In this document: piece by piece, positions 50,757 to 59,200 of the stretch | Layout: each line of letters starts with the position of its first letter | How positions within the stretch are numbered: the stretch's first letter is position 1 | Assembly (NCBI GenBank): GCA_016839165.1 | Contig: CP069301.1 | Span: forward strand, 62,001-126,000 | Length of the DNA: 64,000 nucleotides | Origin: Bradyrhizobium sp. PSBB068 | GTDB taxonomy: Bacteria > Pseudomonadota > Alphaproteobacteria > Rhizobiales > Xanthobacteraceae | Reading direction: 5' to 3' | Translations under genes and position numbers: made by a program | Notes under the pieces: model-generated | Told to the model about the DNA's origin: nothing | The model's database searches: none | Seen by the model: the letters and a program-made list of their open reading frames with translations, nothing else

Positions 50757-52247
50757 GTGTCAGAAGCAGCATTCAAACTGAAACCGTTGGAAGCTCCACA
50801 CTATCGCGAGCCACCGCACAACATCGAAGCTGAGCAAGCGCTGCTCGGCGCCATGCTGATCAACAACGACGCCTTTCATCGCGTTGCCGATTTCCTGAAG
50901 GCTAATCATTTCTTCGAGCCTCTGCACGGTGGCATCTTTGAGGTGATTAGCGAGCTGATCCGCTCAAACAAAATTGCCAATCCAATTACCCTTAAGACGT
51001 TCCTTCCAGCAGCGCTCGATATTGCCGGACTATCGGCTGCGCAGTATCTCGCCCGCCTGGCTGCGGAAGCGACGACCGTCATCAACGCCGCCGATTACGG
51101 CCGAACCGTCTACGACCTCGCGGTACGACGCGAGTTGATCAAGATCGCCGAGGACATGCTCAATGACGCCTTTGACGCGGCCGTCGATTGCGCTCCGCAA
51201 GATCAGATCCAGCATGCCGAACAGCTTCTATACGAAATCGCCGAAACGGGACGCTATGGCGGCGGCTTCGAGACGTTTGAGACCGCGCTGGACAACGCCA
51301 TTGACAGGGCCGCGCAAGCTTACCAGTCCGATGGCAGGCTCTCGGGGCTTGCTACTGGCCTCAAGGATCTTGATGCCAAAATGGGCGGTCTTCAACCAAC
51401 GGACCTCATCATCATCGCCGGCAGACCAGGCATGGGGAAGACGTCACTTGCCACGAATATAGCGTTCAACGTCGCAAGCGCCTACGACGCGACAGAACAG
51501 GTCGACGGCTCGCCACGGCCCGTCGCCGGGGGCATCGTCGCCTTCTTCTCACTGGAAATGTCGTCGGAACAGCTTGCCACGCGCGTGCTCTCCGAACAGG
51601 CGGAAGTCCCCTCCTCGAGCATCAGGCGTGGCGACATTGGCGAGACCGATTTCGGCAGACTCCTCGACTGCCGCCAGAAAATGCGACGGCTGCCCCTCTT
51701 CATCGACCAGACAGGCGCGCTCTCCATTGCCCAGGTCGCGGCCCGCGCGCGCCGTCTGAAACGACAGCGAGGCCTGCACCTCATTGTCGTCGATTATATT
51801 CAGCTCATGCAGGGCAGATCGCAGCGCGCGACGCAGAATCGCGTTCAGGAAATCACGGAGATCACGACGGGTCTGAAAGCGCTGGCCAAGGAACTCAACG
51901 TCCCGGTCGTTGCGCTGTCCCAGCTCTCGCGCGGGGTCGAAAACCGCGACGAAAAGCGCCCGCAACTCTCCGATCTGCGCGAGTCAGGCTCGATTGAACA
52001 AGACGCCGACGTCGTCTTGTTCGTCTATCGCGAAGAGTATTATCTCAAGAACAAAGAGCCGAAGCCCGGCACCGACGAGCATCTCACTTGGGAATCCGAG
52101 ATGAGGGACGCGCGCGGCCAGGCGGAAGTCATCATCGCAAAGCAGCGGCACGGTCCGACAGGAACAGTGGCGATGACGTTTCAAGGGGAATTCACTCGCT
52201 TCTTCGACCTGGTCGAAGACAACCGCTTGCCGCGCCGATCGGATTAA
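50757..52247 (+). CDS. dnaB: Replicative DNA helicase DnaB
   Basis: 496 residues from a GTG at 50757; the frame extends to 50634 but the upstream residues are unlike the family. The N-terminal domain begins PPHNIEAEQALLGAMLINND. The RecA-like core has Walker A IIIAGRPGMGKTSLATNIAF, GGIVAFFSLEMSSEQLATRV, LHLIVVDYIQLMQG and SDLRESGSIEQDADVVLFVY. It unwinds DNA at replication forks. It is probably an element-borne copy, because plasmid-type genes follow it. No plasmid rep gene is next to it. Confidence 0.92.
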   Translation: MSEAAFKLKPLEAPHYREPPHNIEAEQALLGAMLINNDAFHRVADFLKANHFFEPLHGGIFEVISELIRSNKIANPITLKTFLPAALDIAGLSAAQYLARLAAEATTVINAADYGRTVYDLAVRRELIKIAEDMLNDAFDAAVDCAPQDQIQHAEQLLYEIAETGRYGGGFETFETALDNAIDRAAQAYQSDGRLSGLATGLKDLDAKMGGLQPTDLIIIAGRPGMGKTSLATNIAFNVASAYDATEQVDGSPRPVAGGIVAFFSLEMSSEQLATRVLSEQAEVPSSSIRRGDIGETDFGRLLDCRQKMRRLPLFIDQTGALSIAQVAARARRLKRQRGLHLIVVDYIQLMQGRSQRATQNRVQEITEITTGLKALAKELNVPVVALSQLSRGVENRDEKRPQLSDLRESGSIEQDADVVLFVYREEYYLKNKEPKPGTDEHLTWESEMRDARGQAEVIIAKQRHGPTGTVAMTFQGEFTRFFDLVEDNRLPRRSD

Positions 52248-52687
52248 GCCCCGACTCTGGTCGCTCCTTCCACACGTTGCTTGGTCGGTCACAAGCCATC
52301 GGGTCGAGCAATATCAAGTCAGCTCTACGGTCACCGCGCCGTCGGCGTACCGTCAACCTGATCTGAGCTAGTTCGCGCCCATCGTACCGCATTCTTCGCT
52401 TATTCAAGGAAGAAGGATCACATTGTTTCTCGGTTTCGATGTCGCCGGCATGGACTCACCGGCGGGAGATGTACAGTTCGGCACACCCACTTCCGGAGAA
52501 GGACCACCCCGCTCTCGAATGGGCTTTCCTTGGTTCAAGCGCGGCCTTCCACGATCAACCCGCAAGGGGTTCGCTACGCAAGCGTGCGACCTCTTCGGCT
52601 TCGCCTGCGAGGTGACCGCAGCCGCCCCCGAACACTTCGGCGCCTGTCGAGCGGGGATGGTCCCCGCCGCAAGACGGGAGCCTTTCA
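52248..52687 (+). other. Intergenic leader region
   Basis: About 440 bases without a supported gene. It contains a GCGGGGA-TGG-TCCCCGC hairpin at about 52652-52668, shortly before the RBS of the 58-aa gene. This may be a leader structure or terminator. Confidence 0.35.
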
Positions 52688-52864
52688 ATGTCGCACAATC
52701 TCACGCTCGCTCAGCACCATGCATTCGACTTGGCCCGCACGCTGCTGGTGCCGGTCATCCTTTTCCAAGCTGAGAACGAATTCGGCGTCATGGTCTCCAG
52801 CGAATACGACGGCGAACAGGACGCCATCCTTCATGAATACGACCCGTGGACCCCGGCTCATTGA
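52688..52864 (+). CDS. Small plasmid-type protein (58 aa)
   Basis: ATG at 52688 after GGGAG. Sequence MSHNLTLAQHHAFDLARTLL, then VPVILFQAENEFGVMVSSEY and a Trp-containing tail to PAH. It is compact and polar with no signal peptide. Short proteins of this kind recur in rhizobial conjugative elements. Function unknown. The RBS, codon use and composition argue that it is real. Confidence 0.6.
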   Translation: MSHNLTLAQHHAFDLARTLLVPVILFQAENEFGVMVSSEYDGEQDAILHEYDPWTPAH

Positions 52865-53066
52865 GCCGGGTGACCGGCTGCCGCTGGCGCCTTGCCGGCT
52901 GCAAGGGAGGCTTCGCCGCGCACCAGATGCGGCAATTGACCGTTGGTCAGCGCGCCCTTGCATTCGGCAGGCTTCGCGGCCGGTCAGGAACGTTCCGCAA
53001 GGCTAGGAGCAAGAAAGACCAACGCAAGAGAGGGCGGACTTGCCTGCGCGAGTCCGGTGAAGGAAG

Positions 53067-53954
53067 ATGAACAAAAGAGAAATCGAAGGGTTGCGCGAAA
53101 AGGTCGGCTGCGCGGCCCTGCTCGAAAAAGAAGGCTGGAAAGTCGACATCAAGGAAAGCACCCGCCGCGCGATCAAATATCGACGCGACAGCAAGATCGT
53201 GATTGTCATCCATGACGGCCGCGGCTGGTTTGATCCGCTGTCGACCGCAAAAGGGGACGTGTTTTCGCTCGCCGAGCACCTCGGTGCCGCCGGCTTCACC
53301 GACGCGTGCGATCGTGTCGCTGATGTCGTCGGCTTCATCCCGAGCGCACCGGTCTGGCAACGTCCTGCCAAGCCGAAGGCGATTGGCTCGATCGCGGTCC
53401 GTTGGCGACATCGCTTTGTGCCTCGGCCCGGCTCCCCGACCTGGCGTTATCTGACCGACGAACGGCACATCCCCGATCGCATCATCGCCGGTATTGTTGC
53501 CCATGGCCGGCTTCGGGAGGGTCCGCATGGCAGCATGTGGGCGGCGCACACAGATTCCCGCGACACCGTCACCGGCTGGGAAGAGCGCGGCCCGAGCTGG
53601 CGCGGCTTTGCGACCGGCGGCGCCAAGGAGCTGTTTCGCCTCGGTGCTTCCGATTGCGCACGCGTCTGCGTGACCGAAGCGGCGGTCGACGCCATGAGCC
53701 TAGCTGCGCTCGAAAAACTGCGTGATGACACGCTCTACGTCAGCACGGGAGGCGGATGGGCTCCGGCGACGGAGGACGCAATCCGGGCCTTGGCTGGGCG
53801 CGCCAACGTGCTGCTGGTGGCCGCGACCGATAACAATCGGCAGGGCGAGGTGTATGCCGGGCGAATTCGGTCGATCGCGGAGGAAACCGGATCCCGTTTT
53901 GCACGATCCCGGCCGCGCGCCGACGATTGGAACGAAGACCTTTGCGCCGCGTGA
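53067..53954 (+). CDS. DUF3991/TOPRIM-domain protein
   Basis: 295 residues. The N-terminal part (EIEGLREKVGCAALLEKEGW, GWFDPLSTAKGDVFSLAEHL) is the DUF3991-type primase-like region. From about 205 comes a TOPRIM domain: ARVCVTEAAVDAMSLAALEK with the catalytic Glu, and NVLLVAATDNNRQGEVYAGR with the DxDxx-like acidic loop altered to ATDNN. Such proteins act in plasmid replication or conjugative DNA handling. A GGTGAAGGAAG site precedes the ATG. Confidence 0.82.
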   Translation: MNKREIEGLREKVGCAALLEKEGWKVDIKESTRRAIKYRRDSKIVIVIHDGRGWFDPLSTAKGDVFSLAEHLGAAGFTDACDRVADVVGFIPSAPVWQRPAKPKAIGSIAVRWRHRFVPRPGSPTWRYLTDERHIPDRIIAGIVAHGRLREGPHGSMWAAHTDSRDTVTGWEERGPSWRGFATGGAKELFRLGASDCARVCVTEAAVDAMSLAALEKLRDDTLYVSTGGGWAPATEDAIRALAGRANVLLVAATDNNRQGEVYAGRIRSIAEETGSRFARSRPRADDWNEDLCAA

Positions 53955-54006
53955 GGCGGGCAACAGCGGGGGCGAAGGAGGACGCCAAGGGTAGGCATAG
54001 GTCCGT

Positions 54007-54093
54007 GCCGCATGCCCGCCCGGCGCGTCAAGGGAAGCTGCGCCCGCGTTCCGCGGCCCTTGACCCGCCGGACCGCAGATGCGGCCGCCCGAG
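54007..54093 (+). repeat. 87-base direct repeat with internal hairpin, copy 1
   Basis: 82 aligned positions are identical to 55139-55227, with five mismatches and a two-base gap. GTCAAGGG and CCCTTGAC arms pair around GC-rich sequence. It lies 33 bases before the gene at 54127, in the leader. Confidence 0.85.
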
Positions 54094-54126
54094 GGTGTTT
54101 GCAACACCCAAAGGGAAGGGCCAACC

Positions 54127-54525
54127 ATGCCTTCTTTCACGATTGAGACGACCTATCGCCTGCCGGTCTATCGCCAGCAGACCTACGAGGCCGCGACGAT
54201 GGAAGAGGCTTGTCGCCTCGCTGTCGACGACGACGAATGGTCTGACGAAAAACGCGACTACGAGTCCGCCGGCGAGACCTATGTGACGGGCATCTGGTCT
54301 GGCGAGAATGCCGCCTACACCGGAGCCGCACAGCCGATTCCCGCTCACTATGTCGAGACGCCGCAGCGCATCGCGTTGCACCTTGAGGTGCTGCTCGGCC
54401 TCGTCAAGGTTCTCGCGAGCCAAAGCGACACCGAGCAACTCGACCGCGCCTTCCGGCTCGAGCGCGCGCAGCCGGCGATTGCCAAGGCGGAGGCAATACT
54501 CGCCGGCTCCCGCGACCCGGACTGA
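54127..54525 (+). CDS. Plasmid-type protein of unknown function (132 aa)
   Basis: ATG at 54127 after GGGAAGGG. The N-terminal half (FTIETTYRLPVYRQQTYEAA, TMEEACRLAVDDDEWSDEKR) is a small acidic domain seen in conjugative-element proteins. The rest is helical. No enzymatic motif. It sits between the first 87-base repeat and the small DUF4326-type gene. Confidence 0.7.
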   Translation: MPSFTIETTYRLPVYRQQTYEAATMEEACRLAVDDDEWSDEKRDYESAGETYVTGIWSGENAAYTGAAQPIPAHYVETPQRIALHLEVLLGLVKVLASQSDTEQLDRAFRLERAQPAIAKAEAILAGSRDPD

Positions 54526-54533
54526 CGAGGCTC

Positions 54534-54692
54534 ATGCGCGCTCCGCCTGACGGCGCAGCGAGCGCGCTTGTCGTATCTGCAAACCCTGCCGAATCGCGCA
54601 TGGCGATCTCCGTATCGGTCGCGGACGTGCTGGACGCGGCGGCTCTCCAGTCAACGGGCAAGCCGTTTCCCATCGCGACACGCGATCGGTGA
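54534..54692 (+). CDS. Possible small protein (52 aa)
   Basis: An open frame of 52 codons with GAGG three bases before the ATG. It starts MRAPPDGAASALVVSANPAE and ends ATRDR. There is no recognisable family and the composition is only weakly protein-like; it might be chance. Included because it fills the gap between two genes on the same strand. Confidence 0.3.
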   Translation: MRAPPDGAASALVVSANPAESRMAISVSVADVLDAAALQSTGKPFPIATRDR

Positions 54693-54751
54693 CCCTCGTT
54701 GAACCCGTCCTGCGAAGCGTCCACCGCAACGGAGATCGAAAGGCGCTGTCG

Positions 54752-55060
54752 ATGTGCAGGGTTCTCAACAAGCATCACGCAGGCGTGCCCGCGGGCGCGG
54801 TCTATATCGGGCGCGGCAGCAAGTGGGGCAATCCGTTCCGGATCGGTCCCGACGGCGATCGCTCAGCAGTGATAGCAAAATACGAGCGCTGGCTTGCGGA
54901 TCAGCATCAGCTCTTGCGCGCACTGGACGAGTTGCGGGGGCGCGATCTCGTCTGCTGGTGCGCGCCGCGACCGTGTCACGGCGATCTGCTGCTGCGGCTC
55001 GCCAATGCGACGCGCGATGAGCGGATCGCTTGGTGGCGGCGCGTCAAGGTGGCGGCGTGA
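54752..55060 (+). CDS. DUF4326-family protein
   Basis: 102 residues from the ATG at 54752; a longer start at 54689 is possible. AVYIGRGSKWGNPFRIGPDG and LVCWCAPRPCHGDLLLRLAN are the two signatures of DUF4326, common in phages and plasmids. CWCAPxxCHGD suggests a metal or redox site. Function unknown. Confidence 0.85.
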   Translation: MCRVLNKHHAGVPAGAVYIGRGSKWGNPFRIGPDGDRSAVIAKYERWLADQHQLLRALDELRGRDLVCWCAPRPCHGDLLLRLANATRDERIAWWRRVKVAA

Positions 55061-55138
55061 GCGCACAACCACTGTCTTGTCCGGTCCCGCGCGTGAAGGA
55101 GGGAAGAGAGAATGGGAGAAAGGACAAAAAACCCCGCT

Positions 55139-55227
55139 GCCGCATGCCCGGCCGGCGCGTCAAGGGTGAAGCTTCGCCCGCGTTCCGCGGCCCTTGACCC
55201 GTCGGACCGGAGAGGCGGCCGCCCGAG
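55139..55227 (+). repeat. 87-base direct repeat with internal hairpin, copy 2
   Basis: Matches 54007-54093 at 82 positions. It keeps the GTCAAGGG/CCCTTGAC arms and lies 80 bases before the DUF1419 gene. Confidence 0.85.
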
Positions 55228-55306
55228 AGGTGTGACGAAGGACTGAAGTGATGAGGGGATCAGGCGGATCGCCCGCGCTTCAGCCGCAACAGGCCAGGAG
55301 CCGCTC

Positions 55307-55912
55307 ATGCACACCTCATCCGCAATCCGCAAGATTTTCGAAGGCGTCGCGTCGCGCCACGAGATGCACCACATGTTCAACCGTCATCGCGGCGCACCCG
55401 CCTTGGCCGACGGCGATGCGGGCGATCTGTTCGCCGGCGAGTGGTTCGAGATCGCCGAGTGCGACTACGAGTATATGCTCGACATCCTGCCGCCGCTGTT
55501 CATGCGCGGTGACATGTTCGCGCTCAGCGAATATATGACCGGCAGCGTCACCAGTGTCTTCTTCGCGCTCTCAATCGATGGCTGCACCCGGTGGTTTCAC
55601 GGTTATTGCGACCTTTCCGATCGCGGCTCGCCCGATCGCATGAAGGCCGCGATCGTCGATCGCGAGACGCGGCCGGTGCGCGCCATGACCCGCGAAGAAC
55701 GGCTTGAGCACATCTGGTCGTGCACGCATGACGATTATCGCGGCTATGCAGGCGAGCGCTGGCCTGCCGCTATGCGCGGCAAGCGAACCGTTCTGGTCTA
55801 TGGCGGTGATCGAGGCACCGTCCTGAAACTGCTCGACGACCTCACGGACGACGAAGTATCCGCCAAGCTCCCCGTGCAGCTGCGTCATTTGCCACAGCCG
55901 GTCGCAGCGTGA
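55307..55912 (+). CDS. DUF1419-family protein
   Basis: 201 residues. DLFAGEWFEIAECDYEYMLD, ILPPLFMRGDMFALSEYMTG and SVTSVFFALSIDGCTRWFHG are the DUF1419 core, typical of rhizobial plasmids and islands. The C-terminal half carries a Trp-rich segment (EHIWSCTHDDYRGYAGERWP). Function unknown. The ATG follows an AGGAG-like site. Confidence 0.85.
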   Translation: MHTSSAIRKIFEGVASRHEMHHMFNRHRGAPALADGDAGDLFAGEWFEIAECDYEYMLDILPPLFMRGDMFALSEYMTGSVTSVFFALSIDGCTRWFHGYCDLSDRGSPDRMKAAIVDRETRPVRAMTREERLEHIWSCTHDDYRGYAGERWPAAMRGKRTVLVYGGDRGTVLKLLDDLTDDEVSAKLPVQLRHLPQPVAA

Positions 55913-55930
55913 GCGAGAGGGGGTCCGTCC

Positions 55931-56125
55931 ATGGAAGCGACCTACTCCCGCCTCGGAGTTTACGTTCACGCCCCTTGGCGTGCCGTCGTGCGCGCTGCGC
56001 GATCGCGGATCGCAAAACAACACCGCCATGATCCGGCGCTGAAGCAGGCGCGCAAGCGCTTTTATTCCGAAATGCTGGCCTGCCAGGCCAGGCATAAGCA
56101 TCTCGTCCGCACGTTCCGGCTCTGA
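55931..56125 (+). CDS. Small basic protein (64 aa)
   Basis: 64 residues, rich in Arg, His and Lys (RAVVRAARSRIAKQHRHDPA, LKQARKRFYSEMLACQARHK), without signal peptide. It lies 18 bases after the DUF1419 gene. A nucleic-acid-binding role is possible from charge only. Confidence 0.6.
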   Translation: MEATYSRLGVYVHAPWRAVVRAARSRIAKQHRHDPALKQARKRFYSEMLACQARHKHLVRTFRL

Positions 56126-56233
56126 CGTCCGCTCAGAGCCGATCCTTCACCCCTCACCTTCACGCAATCGCGTCGCCTGCCGGGCCTGCTGCCGGCGGGA
56201 CGTTCGCGTGCGCCCGTTCGACAGGAGCCTTTC

Positions 56234-59200
56234 ATGGCGCAACACGATCCGTTTACGCTTGATCTCTTCGGCAACACGTCGCTCTCTTCGGGGCTCGACC
56301 TTGGCGTCACGGCCTTTCCATCCACCCTTGAAACGGACGGCGACGACGGTGATGCGCCGCACCCTCCGGCGGTCGCGCGTATAGAACCGTCCGCTGATCG
56401 ACCCACCAGCCGAGCTAGGGGCGAGACGTTCTACCTCGCTGGAACGCGGGGCCTTGCCAGATCTTGGCGCGATCGGGCGCGCGACAATCTCTCCGCCATC
56501 CGCCTTGCAGCCGTGATCGAAGGCGATCAGCGTCCCGCCACCGCCGCCGAACAGGCGCAGCTCATTCGCTTCACCGGCTTCGGCGCATCCGAACTCGCCA
56601 ATGGCGTTTTCAGGCGCCCGGGCGACGATGATTTCCGCCACGGTTGGGAGGAGATCGGCGCGGGGCTGGAATCGGCGGTCGGCGCGGGGGACTACGCCTC
56701 GCTCGCCCGCTGCACCCAGTACGCCCATTTCACGCCCGAATACATTGTGCGCGCGGTCTGGGCCGGCGTGACGCGGCTCGGCTTTCGTGGCGGACGTGTG
56801 CTCGAGCCTGGTATCGGCACGGGCCTGTTTTCGGCGCTGATGCCCGAGAAACTACGCGCGGCGTGCTATCTCACCGGCGTCGAGCTCGATCCGGTCACCG
56901 CGCGCATCGCAGCCTTGCTGCATCCTCGCGCCAACATCATCAACCAGGACTTCGCACGAACCGAACTCCCCCAGCACTTTGATCTCGCGATCGGCAATCC
57001 GCCGTTTTCCGATCGCACGGTGCGCAGCGACCGGGTGTTCCGGTCCCTCGGCCTTCGGCTGCACGATTATTTCATCGTCAAGGCGATCGACCGGCTGAAG
57101 CCCGGAGGTCTCGCCGCTTTCGTCACATCGCATGGCACGATGGACAAAGCGGACGCGTCCGCGCGCGAGCACATCGCCGGAACGGCCGATCTTGTCGGTG
57201 CCGTCCGGCTGCCCGAGGGCAGCTTCCGCGCCGACGCCGGCACCGACGTTGGCGTCGATATCCTCTTCTTCCGAAAGCGCCGCGATGGCGATGCTCCCGG
57301 CGCCGACGCCTGGCTCGATCACGCCGAAATCCATCCCGCAACGGAGCATGAGGGCGCTATCCGGGTGAACCGCCATTTCGCGGAACATCCGAATATGGTG
57401 CTCGGTGAGCATGCACTCGCGTCTGGCCCCTACGGTGAGACGTACACTTGCGTACCGCGCCCGACGGTCGTGCTCGAAGACGCGCTTACCGCCACCATCC
57501 TCCATCTTCCGGATGCCATCTACGACGGCGACCCGGAGACAACCGGCTTCGATGCTGACGAGACGCAGACGGTTGTCGCAACCGCCGCCGGCGTCAGCAT
57601 CCGTGAAGGAAGTTATTTCGTCGGCAGGAACATGGCCTTGATGCAGATGGTCGACGGCACAACCGTCATCATTCCTGTGAAGAAGGGCAGGAATGCCGAC
57701 GGCGTCTTCGCCAAGCACGCGCGGATCATTCGCAAGCTGATCCCGATCCGCGACGCCGTGCGCGAGATCTTGAAGTGCCAGGAGACCGACCATCCGTGGA
57801 AGCAGGCGCAGGTCCGGTTGCGCATCGCCTGGAGCTCTTTCGTCCGCGACTTCGGGCCGATCAACACCACGGTCGTATCGTCCCTGGAAGACGAGGAGAC
57901 CGGTGAAGTGCGCGAGACGCACCGCCGGCCCAATCTGGCTCCGTTCGCGGATGACCCGGATTGCTGGCTCGTCGCTTCGATCGAAGACTATGACCTCGAG
58001 ACGAACACGGCGAGACCCGGGCCGATCTTCACTGAGCGCGTGATTGCGCCGCCACCGGCGCCTGTCATCGCCTCTGCCGCCGACGCGCTCGCCGTCGTGC
58101 TGAACGAGCGGGGCACGGTCGATCCCGATCACATCGCGGAGCTTTTGCACCGCGGCGTCGACGACGTGATCGGTGAACTCGGCGACGCCATCTTCCGCGA
58201 TCCCGCGACCGGCGCGTGGCACACCGCCGACGGCTATCTCTCCGGTGCGGTCCGCTCGAAGCTCGCCACAGCGGAAGCCGCCGCGGCCCTCGACCCGGCC
58301 TATGCGCGTAACGTCGAGGCGCTCGGGCGCGTCCAGCCGGCCGACCTTCGTCCATCCGACATCACGGCGCGGCTTGGTGCCCCCTGGATCCCGGCCGCCG
58401 ACATCATCGCCTTCGTGAAGGAGACGATGGATGCCGACATCACCATCCACCACACGTCCGAGCTCGCCTGCTGGACCGTGAATGCGCGCCAGCTCGAATG
58501 GAGCGCCGCCGGCACCACCGACTGGGGCACCCATCGTCGCCACGCCGGACTTCTTCTGTCAGACGCGCTCAACTCGTCGATCCCGCAGATCTTCGACACC
58601 ATCAAGGACGGCGACAGCGAGCGGCGCGTGCTCAACACCGTCGAGACGGAGGCAGCGAAAGACAAACTCGCCAAGATCAAGTCGGCGTTTCAGTCATGGA
58701 TCTGGTCCGATCCGGACCGAACCGATCGGTTGGCCCGGCTCTATAACGACACCTTCAACAACATCGTGCCCCGACATTTCAACGGGGATCATCTGCAGCT
58801 CCCGGGCGCCTCTGGCGCCTTTTCTCTATATGGGCACCAGAAGCGGGCGATCTGGCGGATCATCGCTTCGGGAAGCACCTATGTCGCCCACGCCGTCGGC
58901 GCCGGCAAGACGCTGTCCATCGCGGCTGCGGTCATGGAGCAGCGCCGCCTCGGCCTCGTCAACAAGGCGATGCTCGTCGTACCCGGCCACTGCCTGGCGC
59001 AGGCGGCGCGGGAATTTCTCGCCCTGTATCCGAACGCCCGCATCCTCGTGGCGGATGAAACCAATTTCGTGAAGGAGAAGCGCCATCGCTTCCTCAGCCG
59101 CGCCGCCACGGCGAGCTGGGACGCGATCGTCATCACCCACAGCGCCTTCAAGTTCATTCCCGTCCCGTCCGCCTTTGAGGCGCAGATGATCCAGGACGAG

